A stretch of DNA of 30,347 nucleotides from Lingula anatina (lineage: Eukaryota; Brachiopoda; Lingulata; Lingulida; Lingulidae): NCBI RefSeq assembly GCF_001039355.2, contig NW_019776162.1:13560-43906 (forward strand). Reading direction: 5' to 3'. Positions 1 through 11,214 of this stretch are shown piece after piece; the stretch's first letter is position 1; each line of letters opens with the position of its first letter. The notes under the pieces were generated by a model. That model ran no database searches. It had not been told where the DNA came from and saw nothing but the letters and a program-made list of their open reading frames with translations. Made by a program: the position numbers and the translations under genes.

Positions 1-11
1 ACATATTTCAG

Positions 12-101
12 TTTGCCCAACTCATCCAGTTGCAACGTCGCATTGGCAAAGAACGTTTCCCTCTGATTGACCAAGCATACTACCCGAACCACCGGGAAAT
101 G
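12..101 (+). CDS. Syn: Synapsin, one internal exon (partial gene)
   Basis: Synapsin coats synaptic vesicles, tethers them to actin and has a central domain with an ATP-grasp fold. The exon reads 30 codons, starting FAQLIQLQRRIGKERFP and ending with the very conserved block YYPNHREM. This corresponds to the synapsin segment FPLI(D/E)QT(Y/F)YPNHKEM, which precedes the main ATP-grasp part. The start is placed after the AG of ATATTTCAG at positions 4-11. That acceptor lies at the window edge, so its polypyrimidine tract cannot be judged. The exon ends at ATG|GTGAGT, a perfect phase-0 donor, and is a multiple of three long (90 bp). The rest of the protein (upstream domains A-C, downstream ATP-grasp half) is not in the window. 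The identification rests on the NH(R/K)EM block and its flanks and is strong. Confidence 0.93.
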
Positions 102-3100
102 GTGAGTAACCTTTGGGTGAGTTTTCCTTTCCTCTTTCTTTAGTTGTTTGTGTTGTCAGCCCACTCAAAGCCATCTTGTCCAAGTTGTTGGTTTTTTGAC
201 CCATGAATTATCAACCCTCATTAGAAATTTTAAGTCCTATTTTTTCTTGGCAGTTTACACTTTAAGTGGCCCCAGACACCTGGTTGTAAAGTCTGACATT
301 TTTATACACCCCAAAATCATGTCTAAGTCGAAATGCCCTAAGAGATTACAAATATTAACATCATCTCATTATGCAGGACATTTCAGCTGTTCTGCAAGTT
401 CTCTCTATATGTATTGAATAGTCCATTCGTATTGATTACACATAATTACAACTTTCATACCCATCAGTTGGTTGGATTGGACGACATACAGTTATATCTT
501 CCACAAGATGGAAGTCATCAGACAGGCACTTATGCCAGTAGTAATTTTTATTAAATGACAAGAAACATGTTGAAACAAATTTGGATAAATATAATTATTT
601 GATGGGACTGCATGGGAAAGAAATGCAGTGGCAATACGGATGCAGTATAAAAATTAGTTTTAGAAACTTCCATCCTTATGCTATAGGATACCTTTGTGTT
701 GGCTATTCATATGGTGCGTCATATTGAAAGGGAGAATTTGAAACAGTTTCTGTAGTATCAGTGAGGCATTTCCATGTAGTATTGAAAATTGGCATGCAGC
801 TTACATATCAGCATTCTCAATTAATACACCATTAGTAAATCCCATGGGAATGTATTGCTTTTAAAGAACCATCTGCTGGAAAAGAAAACATAAAAAGAAA
901 AGTCAAATCTCTTTCCTGTGTTACAGTCATATTTAAGAGGAACATTTAGCAAAGCAGTAAATGGAATAGCCCCATGATTCAGCACCAGCTCATCACATAA
1001 TTCGCCTTCATTTCATTCAATTATCAAGAAATATTATGGACTCTGTCAGTGCTATTGAAATATTTAGTGAGGACGCTCATCACATTCTCTCCAAATTGAT
1101 TTTAAATCATGCTCTTATTTGCAACATACAATTTCACTTATGGCCTTACAGGCAGAGATATTGACCTTGGTAAAGTAAAAATGGTATTTTCTCCAGTTTC
1201 TGTTGTGCATGTATGTCTTTTTGAATTAACCAAGAATTCTACAGGTACATTCCTTGGGGGACTTGGTTAGTAAAAACTTATATTTCAGTAGTTCGTGATA
1301 CAAGGGGACAATTTGTCAAGTCAGAAACAAGAAAATATTGAGGTTCTTAATTATTTGAATTATTTATTTAATCACAGAACATTTGCCTGAGGCCCACAGG
1401 CTTGGAGCTAAACTTGATTTTTAAGGGACATCAGCTCATGAAGTCTCCAGATTAGTCCACAACACTACAGATCCCCCGACTTCAGGTGCTATAATGAAAT
1501 AATAATCGTCATGAGAAATACGTAATTCATGATAGATATACAGCTTTTAAAGCTTCTATTACCTTGTTTATTTTTGATAAAATGAATGTTCAAATTGTAT
1601 GTTATAATTCCTGGACAGTGGGTTTCTTTCTAGGATTTGTAAACATTAACTGATAAATTCAAAAGAAAAATCCATCTCGGCATGCAGTGCAAATTACAGG
1701 GGAACAATGGCAAAGAAACTTTTAGTTCTCTGAATAGTTGAATAAATGAAGATAAAAAAAGGTATTCTGGTCGATGACTGTTATGTTCCTAGCAATTTCT
1801 TTTCCTGTTTCCCAAGAGAAATCTTAGTTATAGGTTCTGTTATGCTGAGATGGGGTGTAATCAATATTGCTATAGTACTACACCCAGCAAATACTATATA
1901 GCATTGATTTTAGACAGCTACAGATATGATGAAAAAATCAGATGTGCTTGCTTAAAATGAATACCATGTTCAAATAAAAGATGGACCTTCAGTAACTAGT
2001 GCCTTTCTTTACACTTTTTGAACATCAGAATTCCCCAAGTCCAATATCAGAATAAGAGAAGGCCCAAATATCAAAATTATTATGTTTATAGCCTAAAATG
2101 TTATCCACAACTATTGTCCTCCAATGTCAATTCATCCTTTTCTTGAAAACGGTTTTCCAACTTATTGCTAAGATTTTTTTTCATTATTTGGAGAAGGTGG
2201 CTATTGTAGTGGAGACAGTCTCTCCGTGGTTTATGTTGTGTGAATGTGCTGTCTTGAGAATTTATTTTTTTTTACTTGAATTTTGTGGTTTCTTTTCTGA
2301 ATCACTATTCTTTTAGCCAGTGATTCTGAAAATGTTGACATTTATTAGGTGAGGAACAAGAATGCTTATCAAGGTATGAACATAGGAGACCTTTATTCCC
2401 ATTGTCTTTGAAAGGTTAAAATTATTGAAAGGTGGTCTGATGGCACTATTTTTTCCAATATCCAGGCATTTGTTAGAGCAGACCTTTAGACCCTTTTCAC
2501 GTTGATTGGTAGTTCAGTTTTAACAAGGGTAGGGAGGGTGATGGTTCCTTGTACAACGCAATGTATAGTAACAGTACCTATCGAAATTTATTCTGTGAAT
2601 CAACTCAGTCAAGTTAAAGGGCTTCCCTCAGTCGACTCTTTTATGAGATAAACAAGCCATATTAAGTTCCTAGTCTGCTTAACTGGAGTGGAACAGAAAA
2701 ACTGTACCGCTTCTTGTGAAAAGGGTCTTAGCTAGACAGCACATTCATATGTGTAGCTTTATGTGTGAGTTCAGTTGCAGGACTTAATAACATGATGTAT
2801 TTGTCATGAAGCAAATAATGCAAATGCAGGAAATTCTGGCGACAATTTATTGATACAAAGTTAGGCCTTGTGGTTAGTAAATATTGCTGCTATGAAGTTT
2901 CATGTAAAACATATATAAACCGCAAATCTTTGTTTGCAAATCACATCGGCCAAAAAACATTCAGTTTATGTGATCAGATGATAAAAATTATATTCCTTAG
3001 TACCAAAATGGACCAATTAAATTATATTTTATTTTGATAAGTGCTTCTTATGCTGGTTTTATTAAGCTGAAAAATAACAAAATTTTTGCCTCTGTTTATC

Positions 3101-6100
3101 AAAATTTGTCTGTTACCAGTGCTTTATAAAACTGACATATAAGAACCATATGGCAGTTTTATGGAAGTCTTGCTTCATGACACATATATTTTAAATAGAC
3201 ACATTTTTCTCTATTTTCTTCATCTTGTTTGTATTCTTTTCCTGGTACAGTCTGGTACCATTTTCCCCTTCCAAGTTGCTGTAGATAGTCAAACCAGAGA
3301 GGTAATGTTTATTTTATACTAATCATTATAACAAGCTGTGATAACTTCGATCTTATTAAATGGGAATATCTATTTCAGGTGACTTTTATGACCTGTTGTT
3401 ATCTTTTAAATAGCACCAGTCGCACAATGTACTAAAAATAAAAGTTTACCAAGGATGCAAAGAATATACAGTATTTGCTGAGTGCTGCTAAGCTTCTGCT
3501 TTTTTTTTTTATTTTTTTGAGAAAATGGAGCAAGCATTGATAGCTCTTTTACAACATGACTATTTGCAATGATGCTCGACTACGAGAACCTTAATGAATC
3601 ATTAACTGCACATAGAAAGTCATTAATAACTGATTTTTTCTGCCTCGAAATTGGATTATTACAACATACTTTCTGTTATCATGCACAAATGCCTAAAATC
3701 TAGACAAAATGACATGGCACATGCAATATGATGTTTAATAGAAATCACTAGCAGGTTCCTGGAATTAAATCAAGTATCTATAATTGAATGGTGCAAACCA
3801 ACCATATTATCTGGTAATTGATCATTTTACACTGTATACTGACTGCTGATATACAGGGTTCACTTGTCCTGAATTGTACTCTGGGCTTGAGTAAAGTTAC
3901 ACTGTGGCAATGATTTAGCCACAAATGTAGGTGTACATAGGGCAAATGCACAGCAAGTCTATAGGCAGCATATCATATTGTGAAACAAAACTCTTTGAAA
4001 TGTCCAGAAGTTTGAAAGGAAATATGTATGTGAGCAGTATTTAATCAGAAGAAGACACGTAAAATGCAACACTATCTGTCTAATTTGTGCCAGTGTAAAC
4101 AGGCCCCACTCTCATTCACGTTAGGCTCACAGAATCCATCTCATAACTATCCCATATTTCACTCCAACTTTCATCGCAATTTATGTATAATTTCCTGATA
4201 TACGTCAAACAACCCAAGCGTTTATCAGTTTTGATTCTGGTAAAGTAGAGTTTGATGATGCTGTATATGTATTTATAGCACCACTAGAAAAAAAATTAGA
4301 AGATTAGGGTATTGATTTGGATTCAGACCATAACCCATTAGATGGCATATCTAAATGTGTTATGGTGTAATGTCTGGGTGAGATATTTTTGTACCAAAAA
4401 AAAAAATCATTGGGCCCATTCACACTAATTCTGAAGCTATGATGTAGCAATCAGCTGATATTGAAACCGTATCCGATACAGTGTGAGTGACATCACCATG
4501 CATGCAGTCAGTGAGAGTGATCTGGCAGTCGTTATCATATAAATGTGCCCACTTCTGCCCAGCTTCAGTCCTTGTAACCAGGGATGGTCTTCTCAATCTG
4601 CATACAAACTAGTCATTAATGACTTTTTGATATATAATTGTAGTTTCAGGGTCGTATTAGAAAGGACTTGATTAGCAGTGTTTAAGCTCCCTTCCTAATT
4701 GGAAATTTTATAAAAGACAACTTTATTATTTTGTGCTACTCTGTTTTGACTACCAGTGGTGATAAGGGCTGATTTTAAAACATTTAAACGTCTCAGTGCA
4801 GGCTGACTTTTTCTGGACCAATTATTTGTGAAATGGTCTTAGGCTGTTACATGTACTGTTGGCCATGTATGTTAAGCTGTCTGGGCCAAGATCCTAAGAC
4901 TAATGTCAATTCATAAGACAGGCATTTTTAAAATTTGAAATTGATGTAACATTCCGTGTCCCATTATAGAAACAGTTGTGATGTCTGGGATACCTATAAA
5001 ATGTTGTTTCTAGCACTTTTGCTTTTTTAAAGGCTTAATTTAGTATAAGATTTTGTTTTTTATGAAATAGACTTTAAAGCAGGATTTCCTGAGATTTTCC
5101 AAGAGCTTACTGATGTTTTTTTTTTTTTTTTTTTTTTTTTTCATCATGGAAGTTGGGTTTGAAAATCAATACTCATAGATTTCACCACTAACTGCAGAGG
5201 CATATTGCCCTTTTTGAGGAGTAAGTGTTTTTCACAGATTCTTAATCAACTCTAAGTGTCTTTTCTGGGAGCATCTTACCGATACTAGTATTTCGTTTAG
5301 AGCTCTATTGATTTACCGTTGGAAGGGGCAAATTTGATCTTAATGTGGTTTCATTTTTCCAGGAAAAAAATTGGTATTCAACTAGTTATTTACTAAATTA
5401 TATAAATTCTACTCAAAGATATATCCACATTGCTTAGAGTTGGAAGGTCTTATCATTTTGTAATCAAACTAAATAAAAGATAAAACATCACTACATTAAA
5501 GTTTTCTATTATATTTGTATTGTTACTATCAAAAGACAGACGAATTTCCAGTTTTCAAGCAGTTTTATTTATAGAAAAATAGTGAAATAGTGTTAAATTA
5601 TGTACACAGTCATACTTATCATGCCATTTATCACACCCTCTTTCTAGACACTTTCAAGATATTTATAAACCTCATTTACTCTTAACACACAATGCAAAAA
5701 AGTAAACCATTTTTAGTCATGTTGACATAACAATAAATGATAAGTGCACAGGAAATGGTGGCACTGCAAAGCAGAAACACTGGCAATATTCTGATTTTAG
5801 TTTCAGATGAAGAGTTGAGATATATTTGTTTCTGATAAATTTGTTTTTTAAACTTATTTAATCTGTTGGAAATATTTGAAATATTTTCAGTACCGTCATT
5901 TAATCAAAATTGCCCTTTTGTGATTTGTTTTAAATATGTACATTGCTGACGGTAAGATAATGTTCAATTTCTATGTAATAATTATAATTATAAATAGGTA
6001 CATTATAATAAACTGAATGTTTTTATATTTATGTGTGCTTTAACTGAAATATATAGAAAAGATTGTCAGGATCAGAGATGTGCATTCACACCAGAAATAT

Positions 6101-7022
6101 TTTCCTGTATCTCTCATAAATTTATAGACCTCTTCATTAGTCATACTGATAACCTTTCATCACATCACTTGCAATCGAGCAATCTCAAAATTAAAACAAT
6201 ACTTTTTGTACAACTACAAGTATATGACTCCTTTACAGACATAAGCAATTTTACAGTCATTGGCTGCTGTTTCTTTAATTACCTCAAAAAAATTTGGTTG
6301 TTTTGGGCACCAAAGAACAGACATTGTTGTAAATGTGCACCCTGTCACTTACAGAGACAAATATAGTCATATACTCTATGTACACAAAGACGACACTGAA
6401 CAATGCCTTAAAGCAGTGTCAAGAACATATCAAATATAAAATCTTCTCTACGTGTTTACTTCAGGAAGTAAACTCTTAATTGCAATCCATCACCTGTACT
6501 CCCACAAACATGTAATTGTAATCACTGCCAAAATGAAGAAAATCTAAAGGATTGTGAAGTAGGAAGCTGGGGCATTGCAATCAAGCCTCTACTTCTTGAA
6601 GCGAGAAATTAAAACTATTTTTGAGATAATTCTTCTAAACACCACACTTAAAATGCGGTTAATACTCTAAACAGTTTCTGCTTCAAGCACTTCTGAATGT
6701 ATTAAATAATGCATGACTGCATGCTGTAATCCGTATATACATGCACAGCCATCACATGTGCTGGTCCAATTGATTATGGTTATAATACGTTCTGCACATC
6801 CATTTGTGCCAGTATTTACATGATGGAGGCAGGACAGTCAAAGATCAATTTTCTTTGCCTTAAAGTTACTATTCCCAAACCACAGCTGTCTTCAGGACAT
6901 CACTTGAAGTACATTCAAAGGGCCTTCGCTATTGTCTCTGGTTGTCCTAGCTTTCTCCCAGTATGTTTGCACAAAAATGTGGTGTCTCTTTGTTGGTTTA
7001 AGAAAACTGGCATCAAAATAAT
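102..7022 (+). other. Synapsin intron, 5' part, no recognisable gene
   Basis: The stretch starts with the donor GTGAGT and reaches the probable 3' end of the antisense TIMP gene. I read both strands for conserved coding blocks and found none; open frames here are short, AT-rich and without family motifs. A 26-base T run lies at 5116-5141. No synapsin continuation exon (the conserved GHAH(A/S)G-type block) was seen. Confidence 0.7.
5116..5141. repeat. Poly-T tract
   Basis: An uninterrupted run of 26 T. It could be the A-tail of a retroposed copy on the - strand, but no matching element body was recognised next to it. Confidence 0.9.
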
Positions 7023-7028
7023 TTTATT
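7023..7028 (-). terminator. Candidate polyadenylation signal of TIMP
   Basis: TTTATT on the + strand reads AATAAA on the - strand. It is the first AATAAA below the TIMP stop codon, about 200 bases downstream, which is a reasonable 3' UTR length. No transcript evidence is available, so this is a candidate only. Confidence 0.45.
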
Positions 7029-7158
7029 TCTCTGTACATTAATATCTTTTTTCAGTTTTGAAAAATAAAGATCTGCCTTCTTTAAAATACAATGTATCTA
7101 CCAGTTGTATTTTCTGATGCTCGCTTTGCTTGTTTCTACGTCAGATGTTGTTTTCCAC

Positions 7159-7203
7159 TGATCATATCTACGTGATAAGATCATTTTGCTGCCGCCATCT
7201 TGG
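7159..7203 (-). promoter_or_regulatory. 3' UTR hairpin and YY1-like motif behind the TIMP stop
   Basis: Within the presumed TIMP 3' UTR, 7159-7168 and 7174-7183 are inverted (9 of 10 pairs) around a 5-base loop. Next to it, GCCGCCATCTTGG at 7191-7203 is, on the - strand, CCAAGATGGCGGC, the textbook core of a YY1 site. Whether either acts in RNA or DNA cannot be told from sequence. Confidence 0.3.
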
Positions 7204-7226
7204 TTATGTTCCCACAATATCAGTTT

Positions 7227-7433
7227 TTATGGTTCCTGTCGTGCTCTCTTCCTGTTCTTCTCTTTACATTCCTTCAGTAGTTTGCCAGAGCTCCATTTGC
7301 AGTTGCCGTCTGCTCTCTGCTCACAGACAGAGCTGGTTGCATAGCAACTGTTGTGGCTGTCATGCCAACGCCAAACACAGGTGGAGTTATCAGATGGACA
7401 TACTCCATCTCCACGGCGTATACATGTCTCAAC
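7227..7433 (-). CDS. Timp: TIMP exon 5 (C-terminal domain and stop)
   Basis: The acceptor is TTTTTCTGTAG|GTTGAG, phase 0, and 68 codons lead to TAA at 7227-7229. The order ETC, GVC, STCVWRW, SVC, GNCKW follows the C-domain cysteines of TIMPs (Cys133, 138, 146, 167, 175 equivalents), with CVWRW in the place of the family's CLWMDW. Two cysteines are extra: one in HNSCY and one in KECKE. Being odd in both, they could pair with each other. The last 14 residues after KEC are strongly basic (KEKNRKRARQEP), suggesting matrix or glycosaminoglycan binding by inference only. Confidence 0.93.
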   Translation of the reverse strand, partial: VETCIRRGDGVCPSDNSTCVWRWHDSHNSCYATSSVCEQRADGNCKWSSGKLLKECKEKNRKRARQEP

Positions 7434-8953
7434 CTACAGAAAAACATAATAATCCACAAGTTAAAGATTGATTTCTATGCAGTCTTAAAAAGTTAAAGTG
7501 GAATGCTTTGAAACATGTAATATGGTACCACAAAAAATTAAGAGTTTAACAAGGAATAAGTACAGTTGAGCTCAGAAAGAATGGGACGTTACCAAAACTA
7601 ACACTTCTTAACCACTTAACTGGTTAATTTTTATAATGCTGCCCCGCTTTTATGAATGGATTGTGTTACTTGAACATACTGCATTTTTGCACAATCACTG
7701 TGTTATCAACAGACAATAGTTTGGTAATTCATTATGTCTGATATCACAATATTGTGTACAGGAATGGATTGTAAATGCAGATCTCTATTACCTTGCACTG
7801 GCAGTTCTTTTTGTAAAGATGGCTGACTCCTTTCCTCTGCTTTTGTGGGATTCGTGTCCACTCGCCCACCCAACCACAAACACTGATGTGTGCACGGCCG
7901 TCGTGCATGTATCCTGTGGGAGAATGAAATGTACATAGTTATTTGAAAGATTTGGTTGATATTTACTTGTTTATTTTCTTTTTATTATTATTATTATTGT
8001 AATTGTTACAAAATTCAGGATTTAAGAGAAAGAGAGAGAGAGAATTGTCTGAAACTAAAATATTTTAAAATACCATATCGTTGATGACAGAAAACCAAGC
8101 AATGTTTTCAATGCACTTCTCATTATATCTTCAGTTCATCTGATATTTCCTGTTGTTAATTGTCAGCTAGGTTGGCACATAATTCAATGCAAGAACCTCA
8201 AGTGTATTGTACAGATGTGGTTACGTAGTTACCCAATAACATAAATGATGCAAGAAACTGGTTGTGATGCTGATACTTTGAGCTGTAGTCTGAACCAAGA
8301 TTGCCACAAAGTTGTGGGTTTATTTGCCACTGCTTGCTGTCACTGTTCTGATTATCTAACTAGATTATTGCTGTCATTGCTACAGTTGAGAATGTAAAGG
8401 GGGAACACAGTGGAGAAGCTTATGGCATTAGTTGAGATCACCTGACACAATGGAGGAGACTGGTAGGAGGAAAGTGAGGGGGAGGAGCCATCCACCTGTA
8501 CTCACTCACCTGTTAGGAGATACTTGGTATTGTTTTCAAGGTGCACGCCACACATGGCATCACTGGGATTGGTGTAGATCTTGTTTTTGTGGAGGGTGGC
8601 GTTCTTAAACTTGTCATTTTGCTAAAATAAAGGAAAAATGGACTCCTTTTTAACAAACATAGTGAGTAGATGGGAAAATTTGACTGTCTCCATATATCAT
8701 TTATATATCTACTTGAGCCAGAACAAGTTAATTTGAGTAAATTTAAAACCAATGTAAATGTAATTAAGAGTATATTTCAAATAACAAAGTAAATTAAAAC
8801 TAGATGGCTAAGCTCATTTTACCTTGAAAATTCTATTTATCCGAATATGGTACACTTTCTGGTATGCCCGTCTCCATGTAACATTCTTGCCGTTCTCCAT
8901 GATGATTGATTTTCTGTACAGGATTTCACTCCCCTTCACCTTGGCTCTCATTA
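7227..8953 (-). CDS. Timp: Tissue inhibitor of metalloproteinases (TIMP), four of an expected five coding exons
   Basis: TIMPs are secreted two-domain proteins that block matrix metalloproteinases by wedging their N-terminal Cys into the enzyme's zinc site. Spliced exons 8953-8823, 8621-8510, 7913-7792 and 7433-7227 give a single open frame of about 190 residues ending in TAA. Intron phases are 1 (before the first exon seen), 0, 1, 0, and all acceptors are AG and donors GT. The frame shows the TIMP order: V(M)RAKV, then Y-x-I-R-I-x-R-IFK, then PSDAMCGV, then a Cys-W helix block, then CQC and a Cys-rich C-domain. The 24-residue gap from the Cys of HISVC to the Cys of NCQC equals that of vertebrate TIMPs. 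Four N-glycosylation sequons are visible (NVT, NAT, NNT, NST). The introns within the seen part are compact (201, 596 and 358 bp). The exon with signal peptide and Cys-x-Cys was not found. The gene lies antisense inside a synapsin intron. Confidence 0.93.
7792..7913 (-). CDS. Timp: TIMP exon 4 (end of N-domain)
   Basis: The acceptor is TTCTCCCACAG|GATAC and the donor TGCAAG|GTAATAG. It enters at phase 1 (GG|A/GA completes Gly) and leaves at phase 0. It encodes G-YMHDGRAHISVC, then GWVGEW and KKNCQCK. This is the family's G-K-x-D-G-(K/R)-x-H-I-(T/S)-x-C-x-x-x-x-x-W block and the C-x-C that joins the N- and C-domains. The spacing between the two key cysteines is the same as in vertebrate TIMP-2. 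Confidence 0.94.
7982..8042. repeat. Short (ATT)n and (GA)n microsatellites in a TIMP intron
   Basis: About six ATT units near 7982-7999 and a GA run near 8027-8042 lie inside the intron between TIMP exons 3 and 4. Confidence 0.8.
8510..8621 (-). CDS. Timp: TIMP exon 3 (central N-domain, Cys72 equivalent)
   Basis: The acceptor is TTTATTTTAG|CAAAA and the donor ACAG|GTGAGTGAG, entering at phase 0 and leaving at phase 1. It encodes 37 residues plus one base, starting QNDKFKNATLHKNKIY. The block TNPSDAMCGVHL matches the TIMP loop (Y/T)-x-x-x-S-x-x-C-G-V, whose Cys pairs with Cys1 and which contacts the metalloproteinase. KYLLTG follows, equal to the family's K-E-Y-L-I-A-G. NAT and NNT sequons are present. 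Confidence 0.93.
8823..8953 (-). CDS. Timp: TIMP exon 2 (start of the inhibitory domain)
   Basis: The acceptor is TTATTTCCAG|TAATG. The exon enters at phase 1, so the first Val codon is split across the junction, as expected for the family's F-V-(I/M)-R-A-K-V motif. It holds 2 bases plus 43 codons: MRAKVKGSEI near the start, an NVT sequon at about residues 23-25, and YHIRINRIFK at the end, matching the TIMP strand Y-x-V-x-I-x-(R/K)-(I/V)-(F/Y)-K. It ends at IFK with donor AAG|GTAAAA, phase 0. The preceding exon must end in a single base of a Val codon; no such exon was recognised between 8954 and the N gap. Confidence 0.92.
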
Positions 8954-9411
8954 CTGGAAATAACATAATAGTAATAATATCTGTCCATTTAATTAAAATA
9001 CAGGCATGTTTTCTGTGCAGCATTTTATTTAATTACTCTCAACTTGATAAGTACTCATAACTGCAAATAACATAATAAGGTATTATATCTGTCTATACAA
9101 CACTAATTAAATAAATACAGTCACTCCCTTATGTAGAGATTTCAGTCACATTCTAAATGGAGATGGAGATAAATGAAGATTATTTGATAAAATGAGTTAT
9201 GATTTTTCTCTCTTTGGTCAGAAACTTTTTTTCTTTCCCAGAAAATATTTCTAACAATTTTTCTAGTCTAAGATTTGCAGTTCTCATTATCCATCTACCG
9301 TTGACCTTCAAACTATAGAAAAACTATACCTTGCATACTCATATGAATGCAAACATGTATGCTCATGCAAATGCACATATACCCACACACGCATGCACAA
9401 CCACTTGACTN
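8954..9411. other. AT-rich stretch upstream of the seen TIMP exons
   Basis: This should be part of the first TIMP intron. I see no exon with a signal peptide and Cys-x-Cys on the - strand here. Base 9411 is N. Confidence 0.5.
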
Positions 9412-9719
9412 GAAAAAAGTGAAAAAACAGCGTAACTTCCCTAGAAATGACCCGATCATGCTGATTTTCGAACTTGATCTGCGTATTATGAATATTCATC
9501 AGTTTCATAAGTTTCAAGCCAAAAGGTAAAACGGTTTTCCACTTATCGTGTTATCGGTGTTGCATATATGCTGAAAAAAGGGAAAAAACAGCGTAACTTC
9601 CCTAAAAATGACCCGATCATGCTGATTTTCGAACTTGACCTGCATATTATGAATATTCATCAGTTCTGTAAGTTTCAAGCCAAAAGCAAAAACGGTTTTC
9701 CACTTATCGTGTTATCGGT
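9412..9719. repeat. 147-bp direct repeat, two copies
   Basis: Copies at 9412-9558 and 9573-9719 have a 161-bp period and differ at only about a dozen positions. Both contain the block AACTTCCCTARAAATGACCC and end in CACTTATCGTGTTATCGGT. They also share an open frame, but it has no start context or family motif, so I read them as non-coding repeat DNA. The single N at 9411 sits exactly at the border of copy 1, as if the assembler struggled there. Confidence 0.9.
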
Positions 9720-9721
9720 AA

Positions 9722-9784
9722 AAGTGCACGACGGCGACGACGGCAACGACGGCACCGACGGCGACGACGGCGACGACGACAGAC
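9722..9784 (+). repeat. GAC/GGC-rich minisatellite
   Basis: A run of GAC, GGC and related triplets directly follows the second 147-bp copy. Its GC content is far above its surroundings. It probably belongs to the same element. Confidence 0.8.
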
Positions 9785-9798
9785 GCAGATGATGGCTA

Positions 9799-9828
9799 TA
9801 TGTACAGACACATCTGTGTCTGTACATA
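9799..9828. repeat. Near-perfect palindrome with 14-bp arms
   Basis: The core TGTACAGACACA is followed after 2 bases by its exact reverse complement TGTGTCTGTACA; TA on the outside extends each arm. It closes the repeat block 9412-9828 and could be the terminal hairpin of a small mobile element. Confidence 0.75.
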
Positions 9829-10580
9829 AAAAATCCCTTACAAAACAGCACTCACTTGCTGCAGCCTTCAGGGATGTTTAAAAGATAACTGATCAGACTA
9901 CAGGATTAAACAATAGTTTTAATGTATATCAAGTACATTGAAGAAGCGAGGAAAAAAAACAGTGCTTACACTGAAAAAGAATTGCAGAGTATAAAGTTTC
10001 AACTTTTCCAGCCCATCCTATTCACCCCCACCTTTCTGTACTCATTGCTCAGAGAATTTAGTGCCCAGTGTCTTGTCTCTGTAGTATAAGAACACTAATA
10101 TTTACTGTGAGATCCATTATGGGAGTGCTTGTACCACTTGAGAGATATCACGTGTGTGTATTGAAGGGGGTGTGGTCAGCTGGAAAGTTATTGCTCATTA
10201 TCTTTGTGTTTCTTTTAAACAAAGGGCTTTTTTGCTCCCTAATTGAGATATTTGCACTTGTTTTTTGTAGAGATATTAGTACGAATTGTAGCTCCACCCT
10301 GCAGATTTTATGTGAATTAACAATTTAATGGAAGGCAGTCGGTAAGGTCAAACTGACACTTTTCTAAATTTAAAGTCAGGATCTCCCCATTTTAAGTTTT
10401 TATATGTATGTATTTCTGGACAGGAGCATTATCTAAACTCAAAATAATAAAAAATCATTTAAAAAAAATGAAGTAAAATAAAAATAAATGAATAATAAAA
10501 AAATATGTGAAGCTTGATTGGGAGGAGGGAGCAGACATACAGGGCAAAAGGTTATCTTTTTCTCTCCCACCCTCTCTACT
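9829..10580. other. Intron DNA, nothing recognised
   Basis: Open frames here are short and show no family motif; composition is AT-rich. Confidence 0.5.
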
Positions 10581-10582
10581 CT

Positions 10583-10583
10583 C

Positions 10584-10632
<49 letters not shown>

Positions 10633-10702
10633 AAACACATACACATTAGGCACTGAGGGAGTTCATTAGAGGGGCAATCGGCTTTCTCTCTTCCTCCCTC
10701 TC

Positions 10703-10747
<45 letters not shown>
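10583..10747. repeat. (CT)n/(CA)n microsatellites, two blocks
   Basis: CT followed by CA runs at 10583-10630, and a second CA run at 10707-10747. The low-complexity open frames on the - strand here are artefacts of these runs. Confidence 0.95.
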
Positions 10748-10749
<2 letters not shown>

Positions 10750-11214
10750 CATGCGCTTACATACACATATACACATAGACACACATACACACGATACTAA
10801 ATGTATCCAACTCATTGCCTTTTGAACTCCAACTTTGCACCGGTTGAACCCCATAGTTTAGATCTTGGCATGTAGTTGTGTTTTGTTTAAGGTGTAACTG
10901 TGTTTCAACAGCTGGCATTCTGTACTGGGTCAAAAATGTGGTTATCAAAGATTCTTTACAACTAAGTAACATAAAGCTGGGCAGTGTGTTTTATCGTACA
11001 TAGACACTGGTGAATTGAGCTTGTTTCATCCTTTTTTATTGGTCTGGCATGAAGCTGTGTTCAGAATGGAGCCGTGTTCAGACAGGAGAAGTTTAGACTG
11101 TAAATTAGTCCAACTTTCGTCATTAGAACACCATATTATGAAACACCACTTTCCTTAAATAATACATGCACATGTAAAACCATGTATTACCATATCCATC
11201 TGATAAACATGCAC

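Noticed and set aside
22-204. 60-codon - strand frame at the window start
   Set aside because: Antisense shadow of the synapsin exon.
3251-3301. Short + strand stretch bounded by TGGTACAG and GAG|GTAATG, looking like a small exon
   Set aside because: Its translation matches no part of synapsin, and the junctions alone are weak evidence.
7130-7471. 113-codon + strand open frame
   Set aside because: It is the antisense shadow of TIMP exon 5.
9568-9792. + strand frame ending in an Asp-Gly-Asp run
   Set aside because: Lies wholly in the 147-bp repeat and GAC tract; no family motif.
10455-10790. Cys/Val-rich - strand frame
   Set aside because: Produced by CA/GT and CT/GA microsatellites.
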